In this document: positions 1-8,417 of the stretch, piece after piece
Layout of the letters: each line of letters begins with the position of its first letter
Position numbering within the stretch: the first letter of the stretch is position 1
DNA from: an uncultured Coriobacteriaceae bacterium
Lineage (GTDB): Bacteria > Actinomycetota > Coriobacteriia > Coriobacteriales > Coriobacteriaceae
DNA length: 51,519 bases
Assembly: GCA_949298635.1 (NCBI GenBank)
Contig: CASFXG010000004.1
Coordinates: 1-51,519 of the forward strand
Reading direction: 5' to 3'
Translations under genes and position numbers: made by a program
Notes under the pieces: generated by a model
Told to the model about the DNA's origin: nothing
The model's database searches: none
Seen by the model: the letters and a program-made list of their open reading frames with translations, nothing else

Positions 1-489
1 ATCATCATCTGCGCCATCGCCGGCCTCATCGCCCCGGCGAGCCTCCCGCTCGTGGGCTTCCTCATGTTCGGCAACCTGCTCCGCGAGTGCGGCGTGCTCG
101 ACAACCTGTCCAAGTCCGCGCAGAACGAGCTCGTGAACCTCATCTCGATCCTCTTGGGCCTGTGCGTCTCCGTGAAGATGGAATACAGCGACTTCCTGCA
201 GTTCGACACCCTCATCGTCATGGGCCTCGGCCTCGTGGGCTTCGTCATGGACACGGTGGGAGGCGTGCTCTTCGCCAAGGTGCTCAACATCTTCCGCCGC
301 GAGAAGATCAACCCCATGGTGGGCGCGGCGGGCATCTCCGCCTTCCCCATGAGCTCCCGCGTGGTGCAGAAGCTCGCCACGGAGGCCGACCCGCAGAACT
401 TCATCCTCATGCAGGCCAGCGCCGCGAACGTGGCCGGGCAGATCGCCTCGGTGGTCGCCGGCGGCCTCGTGCTCGGCCTTCTGATGTAA
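1..489 (+). CDS. oadB: Na+-translocating decarboxylase beta subunit, C-terminal part
   Basis: The reading frame is open from base 1, so the 5' end lies outside the window. The visible ~162 residues are hydrophobic and carry the family's C-terminal pattern: NPMVGAAGISAFPMSSRVVQ, then QNFILMQASAANVAGQIAS, then a last helix ending GLVLGLLM. OadB/GcdB is the integral membrane subunit that couples decarboxylation of a carboxybiotin carrier to Na+ export. Its position upstream of citrate lyase genes and a carboxyltransferase points to oxaloacetate as the substrate family. The protein ends at a TAA, after which the same frame continues with another membrane-helix peptide (next entry). Family assignment is confident; the exact substrate is inferred from neighbours. 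Confidence 0.9.
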   Translation: MIICAIAGLIAPASLPLVGFLMFGNLLRECGVLDNLSKSAQNELVNLISILLGLCVSVKMEYSDFLQFDTLIVMGLGLVGFVMDTVGGVLFAKVLNIFRREKINPMVGAAGISAFPMSSRVVQKLATEADPQNFILMQASAANVAGQIASVVAGGLVLGLLM

Positions 490-585
490 GGCATCGGCTG
501 GGGCGGCATCTTCGTGGTCATGATCGTCATCTACCTCGTGTCGCTCGCGCTGTCGAAGATCTTCGCGCCGAAGAGCGCCAACTAA
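490..585 (+). CDS. possible OadG-like small membrane peptide directly after oadB
   Basis: Directly after the oadB TAA the same frame stays open for 31 codons. It encodes a single predicted membrane helix ([20 protein letters not shown]) followed by a basic tail KIFAPKSAN and TAA. This is what a short OadG-type decarboxylase subunit looks like. No ATG or GTG stands at the beginning. The first usable start is GTG at 514, preceded by GGGGCGG about 7 bases upstream, and would give a 23-residue peptide; ATG follows at 520. Alternatives are readthrough of the TAA, a non-AUG start at ATC 493, or a sequencing or mutational change in a former start. I am fairly sure it is a real membrane-helix coding remnant and unsure how it is translated. 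Confidence 0.45.
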   Translation, partial: GIGWGGIFVVMIVIYLVSLALSKIFAPKSAN

Positions 586-703
586 GGTACGTCTATCTTT
601 GAGCGCCCATCGCACTGCGGGTGCAGACGCTGGCACGACAGGCGCTCCGTTGGATTCGTTGTATTCGTCTGAATGTGAGTTTGGGATTGGAGTGAAGGTA
701 GCT

Positions 704-1015
704 ATGGAGCTAAAGCAGCAAGCTGTTGCCGGAACCACGGAATCGAGCGACATCATGGTCACCATCGATCCCGTTGGCGGCGACGCCGTCGAGATTAATC
801 TCGAGAGCAGTGTGGAGAAGGCGTTTGGCGCCCGCATTCGTGAGGTCATCGCCCAGACGCTCACCAATTTGGGCGTTACCGGCGTCCGCGTGACGGCTGT
901 CGACAAGGGTGCGCTCGATTGCACGGTGCAGGCGCGCACCATCGCCGCCGTGTATCGCGCTGCCGGCAACGACGGCGCGTTCGACTGGAAGGAGATCGAC
1001 GCATGGAACGCCTAA
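704..1015 (+). CDS. citD: citrate lyase gamma subunit (acyl carrier protein)
   Basis: A 103-residue protein matching CitD over its whole length. The N-terminus [13 protein letters not shown] holds the serine (Ser14) that in characterised CitD carries the phosphoribosyl-dephospho-CoA prosthetic group; SSVEKAFG and DKGALDCTV are further family signatures. As acyl carrier of the lyase complex it presents acetyl and citryl thioesters to CitF and CitE. A longer upstream reading frame exists, but ATG 704 restores normal family length and has a GAAGG-type ribosome site nearby. The 3' end overlaps citE by 13 bases, indicating translational coupling within one operon. Confidence 0.95.
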   Translation: MELKQQAVAGTTESSDIMVTIDPVGGDAVEINLESSVEKAFGARIREVIAQTLTNLGVTGVRVTAVDKGALDCTVQARTIAAVYRAAGNDGAFDWKEIDAWNA

Positions 1016-1893
1016 GGAGAACCATGATGTTCATGCCGGGTGCCAACCCGGCGATGCTCCGCGACGCCGGCCTCTACGGTGCCGACTCGCTCATGTTCGA
1101 CCTCGAGGACGCCGTCTCCATCAAGGAGAAGGACACGGCGCGCGCGCTCGTCCACTTCGCCCTCAAGACGTTCGACTATGGCGACTGCGAGACCATCGTT
1201 CGCATCAACGACCTCAACACGGTGGGCAAGCTCGACATCGACGCCGTGGTTCGCGCCGGCGTGGACGTGATTCGTCTGCCCAAGACCGAGCGCGCGCAGG
1301 ACGTCATCGACGCCGACGCCGTCATCACCGAGGTCGAAAAGGCCTGCGGCCGCGAGGTTGGCTCGACGGGCATCTTCGCCGCGATCGAGTCTGCCGAGGG
1401 CGTGCTGAACGCCGTCGAGATCGCGACCGCTTCTCCGCGCGTGTGTGGCATCGCCCTGGGTGCCGAGGACTACGTCACGAACCTCAAGACCTTCCGCGCC
1501 TATGGCGACAACATGCAGCTGTACTTCGCGCGCGAGATGATCCTGCACGCCGCTCGCATCGCCGGTGTGGCGGCCGTCGACACGGTGTTCTCTGATGTCG
1601 ACAACATGGACGCCTTCCGCGCCGAGGTCGAGCACATCAAGATGCTCGGCTTCGACGGCAAGTCCGTCATCAACCCGCGCCAGATCCCCGTGGTGAACGA
1701 GGTCTACGCGCCCTCCGAGAAGGAGATCCAGAAGTCCAAGGAGATCGTCTGGGCAGCTCGCGAGGCCGAGGAAAAGGGTCTTGGCGTTGTTTCCGTGCGC
1801 GGCAAGATGGTCGATAAGCCGGTCATTGCTCGCGCCGAGCGTACCATCACGCTCGCGAAGGCATCTGGCCTTATTGGGGAGGAGGATCTCTAA
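1003..1893 (+). CDS. citE: citrate lyase beta subunit (citryl-ACP lyase)
   Basis: A 296-residue TIM-barrel protein of the HpcH/HpaI-CitE family. It cleaves citryl-ACP to oxaloacetate and acetyl-ACP. Family features visible are [12 protein letters not shown] at the start, the metal-site segment [20 protein letters not shown]-like [16 protein letters not shown] and [14 protein letters not shown] 1003 ([10 protein letters not shown]) gives the usual length and lies inside the end of citD. Upstream in-frame starts would add about 28 residues that look like shadow sequence of citD. The stop overlaps the citF start (TAATG). Confidence 0.95.
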   Translation: MERLRRTMMFMPGANPAMLRDAGLYGADSLMFDLEDAVSIKEKDTARALVHFALKTFDYGDCETIVRINDLNTVGKLDIDAVVRAGVDVIRLPKTERAQDVIDADAVITEVEKACGREVGSTGIFAAIESAEGVLNAVEIATASPRVCGIALGAEDYVTNLKTFRAYGDNMQLYFAREMILHAARIAGVAAVDTVFSDVDNMDAFRAEVEHIKMLGFDGKSVINPRQIPVVNEVYAPSEKEIQKSKEIVWAAREAEEKGLGVVSVRGKMVDKPVIARAERTITLAKASGLIGEEDL

Positions 1894-3428
1894 TGGCGCT
1901 CAACAAGATTGGTCGGGAGATCCCCGACGTTTACGCCGAGCAGTTTGGCGTGTACGGTTCCGAATTTGAGAACGTCAAGCCCTATACGGCGGCCACGCAC
2001 ACCGTAAGCCCCCGTACGCCGGGCGAGTCGAAGCTTCTCGACTCCATTCACGATGCCATCGTGAAGACGGGCATCACCGACGGCATGACCATCTCGTTCC
2101 ATCATCACTTCCGCGAGGGCGACTACGTGATGAACATGGTGCTCGACGAGATCGCCCGCATGGGCATCAAGAACATCTCGATCGCGCCCTCTTCGATCGC
2201 GAACGTCCACGAGCCGCTCATCGAGCACATCAAGAATGGCGTGGTGACGAACATCACGTCTTCCGGCCTGCGCGATAAGCTCGGCGCTGCCATTTCCGCT
2301 GGCATCATGGAGAACCCCGTGGTCATTCGCAGCCACGGTGGCCGCGCCCGCGCCATCGAGCGCGGCGACATTCACATCGATGTCGCGTTCCTGGGCGCTC
2401 CCTGCTGCGACGAGTACGGCAACGCCAACGGCTTCGAAGGCCCGTCTGCGTGCGGTTCTCTCGGCTACGCCCTCATGGACGCCAAGTACGCCGACCAGGT
2501 CGTGCTGGTGACGGACAACCTGGTGCCCTACATCAACACCAAGATTTCCATCCCGCAGTCCGACGTGGACTACGTGGTGAAGGTCGATGCCATCGGCGAC
2601 CCCAAGGGCATCGCGAAGGGCGCTACGCGCTTCACGAAGAACCCCAAGGAGCTCATCATCGCCGAGTACGCCGCGAAGGTCATGATGGCCTCGCCGTACT
2701 TCAAGCCCGGCTTCTCGTTCCAGACCGGCACCGGCGGCGCTTCGCTCGCCGTGACGCGGTTCCTCCGCGAGGGCATGATCAAGAACGACGTGAAGGCTTC
2801 TTTCGCGCTGGGCGGTATCACGAACTCCATGGTCGAGCTGCTCGACGAGGGTCTTGTGGGCGCCATTACCGACGTGCAGGACTTCGATACGCCCTCTGGC
2901 GCGTCGCTCGCCCGCAACGCCACGCACCTCGAGATCAACGCCTCGATGTACGCGTCGCCGCTCTCCAAGGGCGCCATGGTGAACCGTCTGGATATGGTCA
3001 TCCTTTCCGCGCTCGAGATCGACACGGACTTCAACGTCAACGTCATCACCGGTTCTGACGGCGTGATCCGCGGCGCTTCCGGTGGCCACTGCGATGCCGC
3101 CGCCGGCTCGAAGATGGCCATCATCGTGGCACCGCTCATCCGAGGCCGCATCCCAACGGTTGTGGACAAGGTCACGACGGTCGTCACCCCCGGCTCGAGC
3201 ATCGACGTGCTCGTGACGGAGGTCGGCGTGGCCGTGAACCCGGCGCGCCAGGACCTCATCGAGGCCATCAAGGGCTGCGGCGTGCCGATGGTCTCCATCG
3301 AGGAGCTTCGCGACCGCGCCTACGCGATCGTGGGCGAGCCCGAGCCCATCAAGTTCGGCGATAAGCCCGTGGCGCTCATTGAGTACCGCGACGGTACGCT
3401 TATCGATACGGTGTACAACTGCGCGTAA
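1893..3428 (+). CDS. citF: citrate lyase alpha subunit (citrate:acetyl-ACP transferase)
   Basis: A 511-residue protein of normal CitF length. It exchanges acetyl for citrate on the acyl carrier CitD, the first half-reaction of citrate lyase. Recognisable CitF stretches include SFHHHFREGDYV near residue 70, SSGLRDKLG, GGRARAIERGDIHIDVAFLG, TGTGGASLAVTRFL and the C-terminal IEELRDRAYAIVG. The start ATG 1893 shares its A with the citE stop, so translation is likely coupled. Together with citD, citE and citX it makes the lyase core of the operon. Confidence 0.95.
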   Translation: MALNKIGREIPDVYAEQFGVYGSEFENVKPYTAATHTVSPRTPGESKLLDSIHDAIVKTGITDGMTISFHHHFREGDYVMNMVLDEIARMGIKNISIAPSSIANVHEPLIEHIKNGVVTNITSSGLRDKLGAAISAGIMENPVVIRSHGGRARAIERGDIHIDVAFLGAPCCDEYGNANGFEGPSACGSLGYALMDAKYADQVVLVTDNLVPYINTKISIPQSDVDYVVKVDAIGDPKGIAKGATRFTKNPKELIIAEYAAKVMMASPYFKPGFSFQTGTGGASLAVTRFLREGMIKNDVKASFALGGITNSMVELLDEGLVGAITDVQDFDTPSGASLARNATHLEINASMYASPLSKGAMVNRLDMVILSALEIDTDFNVNVITGSDGVIRGASGGHCDAAAGSKMAIIVAPLIRGRIPTVVDKVTTVVTPGSSIDVLVTEVGVAVNPARQDLIEAIKGCGVPMVSIEELRDRAYAIVGEPEPIKFGDKPVALIEYRDGTLIDTVYNCA

Positions 3429-3551
3429 CGAGGTCGCCGCGCGTAGGCTTGGCTTTTCGGCCTGTGCGCGGCCTCTTCGCAAGCTCCTTTGCAACATTGT
3501 TGTTACTGTTAACCCAGGCGTTTCTGCGACGGTCTTAGAGAGGGGAGTGCC

Positions 3552-4145
3552 ATGGTCGAAGAATCCGGTTGCTGTGTCTCCCTGCCGGACAGCCATGCGT
3601 CCGTCGTGTTTGCGGGGCCTGAGGTAGCACTCCCCGACATGCTTGCCGCCCGCGAGCGTCGCGTATCTTACCAGCGCGCGATGCTCGCTGCGGCGGGTGA
3701 TTCCGAGGCGCTGCTGTGCCTCACCCTATCGATTCCCGGACCGGTGAAGACGAGCGCGGCATTGGAGCGCGTGTTCGATGTGCTGGTGAACGAGGCGAAG
3801 GCTGCGCTTGCAGATGTTCGCCTGCTTGAGGAGCGCTCGCTGGGCGGTGCGACGGGGCAGGAGTACTTCGCGCTCGTCGAGCTTCCGGCGGCCGAGCTCA
3901 AGCGCCGTATGGTGGAAATCGAGGAGACGCATCCTCTGGGGCGTCTCGGCGACCTAGATGTGCTTGCGCGAGCTGGCGACATGCTGCGCTCGGTCTCTCG
4001 AACCGAGCTTGGTTTTCCGCCGCGTACCTGCCTGATATGCGGGAACGAGGCCAAGGCATGTGCTCGCTCGCGTGCGCACACCGTCGACGAGATGCAGGCG
4101 GAGATTGCACGCATCATTGACCAAGGGGGTTATAGCCAACCATGA
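3552..4145 (+). CDS. citX: holo-citrate lyase synthase, CitX
   Basis: A 197-residue protein with the CitX signatures GPEVALPDMLAARERR near residue 25, HPLGRLGDLDVL, and the C-terminal cysteine cluster RTCLICGNEAKACARSRAHT. CitX transfers the phosphoribosyl-dephospho-CoA prosthetic group to Ser14 of CitD. The precursor-making enzyme CitG is not in the window and no CitG domain is fused here. A ribosome site (GAGAGGGGAG, 3537-3546) precedes ATG 3552, and the gene follows citF after 123 bases. Its stop overlaps the next start as ATGA (4142-4145). Confidence 0.93.
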   Translation: MVEESGCCVSLPDSHASVVFAGPEVALPDMLAARERRVSYQRAMLAAAGDSEALLCLTLSIPGPVKTSAALERVFDVLVNEAKAALADVRLLEERSLGGATGQEYFALVELPAAELKRRMVEIEETHPLGRLGDLDVLARAGDMLRSVSRTELGFPPRTCLICGNEAKACARSRAHTVDEMQAEIARIIDQGGYSQP

Positions 4146-5536
4146 CGAAGCAGGTGAAGTTTACCGAGACCGTCCTGCGCGACGGCCAACAGAGCCAGAT
4201 CGCCACGCGCATGCCCATCGAGGACATGCTGCCGATCCTGGAAACGATGGATGAGGCGGGGTACCATGCGCTCGAGGTGTGGGGCGGCGCGACGTTCGAC
4301 TCGTGCCTGCGCTACCTGGGCGAGGATCCGTGGGAGCGCCTGCGCACCTTCCGCTCTCATGTGAAGAACGCGAAGCTGCAGATGCTGCTGCGCGGCCAGA
4401 ACCTGCTGGGCTACCGCAACTACGCCGACGACGTGGTCGAGGAGTTCGTTAAGAAGTCCGTCGAGAACGGCATCGACGTGCTGCGCATCTTCGACGCGCT
4501 GAACGACACGAGGAACCTCCAGACCTCGATCCGAGCGGCCAAGGAGGCCGGCGGCGAGGTGCAGGCCGCGATCTGCTACACCACGAGCGACGTGCACACG
4601 GTCGAGTACTTCGTGAACCTTGCCCGCGAGATGGCCGCGGCCGGCGCGGACAGCATCTGCATCAAGGACATGGCAGGCGTGCTCGAGCCCGGCGTGGCCT
4701 ATCAGCTCGTGAGCGAGATCAAGAACGCCGTGGATCTACCGCTCGAGATCCATACGCACTGCACGGCGGGCATTGGCGAGATGACGCTCCTGCGCTCCGT
4801 CGATGCGGGTGCGGACATCATCGATACCGCGATTTCCGCCTTCGCGGGTGGCACCTCGCAGCCCTGTACGGAGTCCATGGCGGTGGCGCTCGAGGGCATG
4901 GGCTACGAGACCGGCCTGAAGATCGACAAGCTCGAGGAGATCGCCGCGCACCTTTCTGGCGTGCGCGCCCGCTTCAAGGCCGAGGGCGGCCTCAATCCCA
5001 AGGTCATGGAGGTCGAGCCCAAGGCGCTCCTGTACAAGGTGCCCGGCGGCATGCTCTCGAACCTCATCTCGAACCTCGCAGACCTGGGCGTTTCCGATAA
5101 GTATGACGAGGTGCTCGCCGAGGTGCCGCGCGTCCGCGCCGACCTTGGCTTTCCGCCGCTCGTGACCCCGCTCTCGCAGATGGTGGGCACGCAGGCCATG
5201 ATGAACGTGGTCTCCGGCGAGCGCTACAAGGTCGTTCCCAAGGAGATTCGCGACTACGTGAAGGGTCTCTATGGCCGTTCGCCCGTGGAGATCTCCCAGG
5301 AGATCCGCGAGAAGATCATCGGCGGCGACGAGCCCATCACCTGCCGCCCGGCCGACCTGCTCGAGCCGGAGCTGCCCGCCGCGCGCGAGGCCGTGGCGAA
5401 GTACGCCAAGAGCGAGGAGGACGTGCTCGACTACACCCTCTTCCCCGACCAGGCACTCGACTTCCTCGGCCGCCGCGAGGACCCCTTCTACGACGTCCCC
5501 GTCCAGGAGGTCGAGGTCACCATCGACGTCAAATAG
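4142..5536 (+). CDS. oadA: oxaloacetate decarboxylase alpha / carboxyltransferase subunit, no biotin domain
   Basis: A 464-residue DRE-TIM-type carboxyltransferase. Visible active-site features are LRDGQQSQ (Asp14), the carboxylated-lysine motif CIKDMAG (Lys175) and the metal ligands HTH (His204, His206), followed by the conserved RF/GLxP region and a C-terminal post-barrel domain ending EDPFYDVPVQEVEVTID. It moves CO2 between oxaloacetate and a biotin carrier, feeding the OadB pump. The biotinyl domain found at the C-terminus of classical OadA (about 600 residues) is absent, so a separate carrier protein is needed; none is in the window. The same architecture is seen in PycB-type subunits, but the cit operon context and ATGA coupling to citX favour oxaloacetate decarboxylation. 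Confidence 0.9.
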   Translation: MTKQVKFTETVLRDGQQSQIATRMPIEDMLPILETMDEAGYHALEVWGGATFDSCLRYLGEDPWERLRTFRSHVKNAKLQMLLRGQNLLGYRNYADDVVEEFVKKSVENGIDVLRIFDALNDTRNLQTSIRAAKEAGGEVQAAICYTTSDVHTVEYFVNLAREMAAAGADSICIKDMAGVLEPGVAYQLVSEIKNAVDLPLEIHTHCTAGIGEMTLLRSVDAGADIIDTAISAFAGGTSQPCTESMAVALEGMGYETGLKIDKLEEIAAHLSGVRARFKAEGGLNPKVMEVEPKALLYKVPGGMLSNLISNLADLGVSDKYDEVLAEVPRVRADLGFPPLVTPLSQMVGTQAMMNVVSGERYKVVPKEIRDYVKGLYGRSPVEISQEIREKIIGGDEPITCRPADLLEPELPAAREAVAKYAKSEEDVLDYTLFPDQALDFLGRREDPFYDVPVQEVEVTIDVK

Positions 5537-5540
5537 CCGA

Positions 5541-5632
5541 TGTCCCAAAAAGGGACAGGTGCATTTTGGGACATCTGGAACGGGGGTTATTGGCTGGCGT
5601 GTCCCAAAAAGGGGCTGTCCCTTTTTGGGACA
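5541..5632. repeat. inverted pair of 33-bp repeat units, family A
   Basis: Two 33-bp units lie at 5541-5573 (forward) and 5600-5632 (reverse). Each begins TGTCCC and ends GGGACA; the forward unit has core GGGACAGGTGC. They differ from each other only in the few bases after GGGACAG. The second copy is itself a 14-bp perfect inverted repeat with a short loop. The same unit occurs at 29461, 29565 and 40140. Here it sits between convergent genes. Confidence 0.9.
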
Positions 5633-5637
5633 TGAGA

Positions 5638-5671
5638 AAGCGGCTCCGAGCATGTTCGCTCGGAGCCGCTT
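5638..5671. terminator. bidirectional hairpin between convergent genes
   Basis: A perfect 14-bp stem (AAGCGGCTCCGAGC / its complement) with a 6-base loop ATGTTC lies midway between the ends of oadA (+) and nfnB (-). There is no long T-run on either side, so factor-independent termination is plausible but not certain. Confidence 0.7.
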
Positions 5672-5695
5672 CGTGTTACGTGCCCAAAGGGAATG

Positions 5696-7102
5696 TTACT
5701 CTTCGCCCAGAAGCGTCTTCTTGATGGACGCGGCAGCCTTCTTGCCGGCGCCCATGGCGAGGATGACGGTTGCGGCACCGGTCACGATGTCGCCGCCAGC
5801 CCAAACCTTCGGGTTCGACGTGCGGCCGTCCTCATCGGTCTCGATGAGGCCCCAACGGTTAAGCTCGACGTCGGCGCAAAGCTTCGCGAACGGATTTGCG
5901 CGCGTGCCGATAGCCGTGACGGCCACGTCGCAGGGGATGGCGAACTCGGAGTCCTGCACGGGGATCGGGCGGCGACGGCCGCTCGCGTCCGGCTCGCCGA
6001 GCTCCATGCGCTGCAGCTCGATCGTGGACACGAAGCCGTCCGGGCCTGGCAGGAAGCGCAGCGGGTTGCACAGCTCGAGAATCTCGACGCCCTCTTCCTT
6101 GGCATGATGGACCTCGGCCTTACGGGCGGGCATCTCGGCCTCGGTACGGCGATAGGCGAGGGTGACGTGCTCGGCACCCAGGCGCAGCGCCGTGCGGGCA
6201 GCGTCCATGGCCACGTTGCCGCCGCCGAACACCACGACGTTCTTGCCGTGGCGGATGGGCGTGTCGTACTCGGGGAACTCGTACGCCTTCATGAGGTTCG
6301 TGCGGGTGAGGTACTCGTTCGCGCAGTACACGCCGGGGAGGTTTTCGCCGTCGACGTGCAGGAAGCGCGGCAGGCCAGCGCCCACGGCCAGGTAGAGCGC
6401 GTCGAAGCCCTCCTCGTTGAAGAGCTCTTCGGCATCGAAGAGGCGGCCGGCTACGGAGTTGTACTCGAAGTGGACGCCCAGCTCCTCCAGGCCCTTGATC
6501 TCGCGCTTGACGATGTCCTTGGGCAGACGGAACTCGGGGATGCCGTAGGTGAGCACGCCGCCGCCGGTGAAGAACGCCTCGAACACGGTGACGTCGAAGC
6601 CCTCGCGCGCGAGCTCGCCGGCGCAGGCGATGCCGGAGGGGCCGGAGCCCACGATGGCGACCTTGTGGCCGTTGCTGGGCTTGCACTCGGGCGCTTCGCC
6701 CACCTCGTCGGCCATGTCGCCGAGCATGCGCTCGAGCTGGCCGATGGCGACGGGGTCGCCCTTCTTGCCGAGGATGCACTTGCCCTCGCACTGGTTCTCC
6801 TGCGGGCACACGCGGCCGCAGACGGAAGGCAGCAGGTTATCGGCCTTGATGGTGGAAAGGGCGCCCGCCCAGTCCTCCTCGCGGATCTTCTCGATGAACT
6901 GCGGGATGTGCACGCCTACCGGGCAGCCCTCCATGCACAGCGGCTTCTTGCAGTCGAGGCAGCGGTTGGCCTCGGCGATGGCGTCGGCCTTGGTGTAGCC
7001 GGTGTCGACCGGACGGAAATCGCGAGCGCGCTCCGCGGCAGGCTCCTCATTCGCAGGGGTGCGGGGAGCGCCGATGTTGGGGCGATACTTTACTTCTGGC
7101 AT
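5696..7102 (-). CDS. nfnB: GltD-type NAD(P)H flavoprotein (NfnB/SudA-like)
   Basis: A 468-residue protein of the small-subunit glutamate synthase type. The N-terminal ferredoxin-like domain carries cysteine clusters CLDCKKPLCMEGCPVG (about residue 48) and VCPQENQCEGKC, expected to bind Fe-S clusters. Two Rossmann folds follow: VAIVGSGPSGIACAG (FAD) and VVVFGGGNVAMDAARTALRLG (NAD(P)H), then the C-terminal VWAGGDIVTGAATVILAMGAG. It overlaps the upstream FAD/2Fe-2S partner by 13 bases. That pairing is the organisation of NADH-dependent ferredoxin:NADP oxidoreductase (Nfn) and of sulfide dehydrogenase (Sud). No glutamate synthase large subunit is adjacent, so electron bifurcation or a ferredoxin-NADP role is favoured over glutamate synthesis, but this is inference. 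Confidence 0.85.
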   Translation of the reverse strand: MPEVKYRPNIGAPRTPANEEPAAERARDFRPVDTGYTKADAIAEANRCLDCKKPLCMEGCPVGVHIPQFIEKIREEDWAGALSTIKADNLLPSVCGRVCPQENQCEGKCILGKKGDPVAIGQLERMLGDMADEVGEAPECKPSNGHKVAIVGSGPSGIACAGELAREGFDVTVFEAFFTGGGVLTYGIPEFRLPKDIVKREIKGLEELGVHFEYNSVAGRLFDAEELFNEEGFDALYLAVGAGLPRFLHVDGENLPGVYCANEYLTRTNLMKAYEFPEYDTPIRHGKNVVVFGGGNVAMDAARTALRLGAEHVTLAYRRTEAEMPARKAEVHHAKEEGVEILELCNPLRFLPGPDGFVSTIELQRMELGEPDASGRRRPIPVQDSEFAIPCDVAVTAIGTRANPFAKLCADVELNRWGLIETDEDGRTSNPKVWAGGDIVTGAATVILAMGAGKKAAASIKKTLLGEE

Positions 7103-7926
7103 GCGCAGTCCTCCTCATAACGCTTGATGGAAGCGGCCTCCTCGGCCTTGTAGCTGGCCTGGCGATGTGCGAGGTCGTCCCAGTCGACGAGGTTCGCATC
7201 AAAGTCGGGACCGTCGACGCAGGCGAACTTCGTCTCGCCGCCCACTTCGACGCGGCAGCAGCCGCACATGCCGGTGCCGTCGACCATGATGGGGTTCAGG
7301 CTCGCGACGATGGGGATCTTGAATTCGCGGCAGGTGAGGGTCGAGAACTTCATCATGGGAACGGGACCCACGCAGAAGACCGAGTCAATGGCGTCCGTCT
7401 CGCAGAGGCGACGGAGCGGGAGCGTCACGACGCCCTTCTCGCCCATGGAGCCGTCGTCCGTGGTGACGAAGAGGTCCTCGAGCGGCAGCGCGGCGAACTG
7501 CTCGAAGAGGATGAGCAGGTCCTTCGTACGGGCACCCATGATGACGGAGACCTTCTTGCCCTGCTCGCAGAGGGTGCGGGCAACAGGGTAGGCGATGGCC
7601 AGGCCGACGCCGCCGCCAATGACGGCCACGCGGTCGCCCTCAACCTCGGTGGGGCAGCCCAAAGGCCCGGTGATGTCGCGGATCTCGTCGCCTTCCTCGA
7701 GCTTGGAGAGGCACTCCGTGGTCTTGCCGACGACCATGAAGATGAACTCGATCCAGCCCTCCTCCGGATTCCAGTTGGCGAAGGTGAACGGCACGCGCTC
7801 GCCCGTCTCGTCGATGCGCACCATGAGGAACTGGCCGGCATGCGCCTTCTTGGCCATCCTCGGGGCGTGGACGCGGAACTCGAAGACCTTCTCCGAGAAC
7901 TGCGTCTTCTTCAGGATCTTGTACAT
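7090..7926 (-). CDS. nfnA: ferredoxin-NADP reductase-like FAD/2Fe-2S subunit (NfnA/SudB-like)
   Basis: A 278-residue protein with an FAD-binding barrel (MVRIDETGERVPFTFANW), an NAD-binding fold (VAVIGGGVGLAIAYPVAR; FCVGPVPMM) and a C-terminal cysteine motif, MCGCCRVEVGGETKFACVDG, typical of the 2Fe-2S cluster of the NfnA/PyrK/SudB group. The start is ATG at 7926 with AGAGAGGGG about 6 bases upstream; a longer reading frame upstream has no supporting features. It is the promoter-proximal gene of a two-gene operon with nfnB. The promoter region at 8037-8058 carries an inverted repeat over the -10 element. Confidence 0.86.
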   Translation of the reverse strand: MYKILKKTQFSEKVFEFRVHAPRMAKKAHAGQFLMVRIDETGERVPFTFANWNPEEGWIEFIFMVVGKTTECLSKLEEGDEIRDITGPLGCPTEVEGDRVAVIGGGVGLAIAYPVARTLCEQGKKVSVIMGARTKDLLILFEQFAALPLEDLFVTTDDGSMGEKGVVTLPLRRLCETDAIDSVFCVGPVPMMKFSTLTCREFKIPIVASLNPIMVDGTGMCGCCRVEVGGETKFACVDGPDFDANLVDWDDLAHRQASYKAEEAASIKRYEEDCACQK

Positions 7927-8036
7927 AGAACCCCTCTCTTTTTGTGGGCTTCGACACGCCATGCGAACGCGGCGCATGAGACCCATGTGCAACCCATGAC
8001 GACGTGCGTCCGTGCGGCGCACGCCGGTGCATACAG

Positions 8037-8058
8037 GTTCAATTATAGCAAGTTGAAC
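8037..8058 (-). promoter_or_regulatory. nfnAB promoter with GTTCAA-N10-TTGAAC operator-like palindrome
   Basis: On the minus strand a perfect -10 hexamer TATAAT (8042-8047) lies inside an inverted repeat GTTCAA-N10-TTGAAC (8037-8058). This would give a leader of roughly 105 bases before nfnA. The -35 is weak (GTTATG about 16 bases upstream is a candidate). A dyad over a -10 box is a common repressor site; the regulator is unknown. Confidence 0.55.
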
Positions 8059-8417
8059 GGGTGCATAACGGGTCTTGAAGAGAGAAATGAGCAGAGAGCG
8101 ACGGCGGGGAAATTGCAACAGATCGCAGGGAAACCGGATTTCAAGAAAATGGCGCTTCTGTCCAAGGCTGCACCCCCCCCCGCATGAACATAGCCGATAG
8201 AAGTTGCTCTGGCTATGTCATACAACAGGCTCATCCTGAATGGAGTTGGTGCAGGGGTGGTCAACGTGGTCATAGCAGTCAAATTGAGTACAAATGCAAG
8301 GAATATAAGCTATTACGAATATTGCTCTAAGAAATAATTAACTCCATTCACCGAAGAAAGTGACCGTTCAGGGAGGGTCGAACGCCCCCCCGAACGTAAA
8401 GAGCGTACTATTCGAAT
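8059..8417. other. intergenic region with poly-C tracts
   Basis: Between the divergent nfnA and arcA1 genes I see no convincing gene. It holds a run of nine C at 8173-8181 and a second run of seven C at 8382-8388. The second run lies in an imperfect hairpin (GTTCAGGGAGGG pairing with CCCCCCCGAAC). Base composition becomes A+T-rich toward arcA1. Confidence 0.6.

Noticed and set aside
87..602. Long Arg/His-rich reading frame over oadB
   Set aside because: It is the G+C-rich shadow of oadB in another frame, with no family features. Similar long frames opposite citF, clpB, arcA1 and others were dropped for the same reason.
1890..3596. 568-codon minus-strand frame opposite citF
   Set aside because: Composition is Asp/His/Arg/Val-rich as expected for an antisense shadow; citF on the plus strand has full family features and coupled starts.
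5541..5632. CRISPR-like array from repeated 33-bp units
   Set aside because: Units are inverted and dispersed, not regularly spaced direct repeats with spacers, and no cas gene is present.
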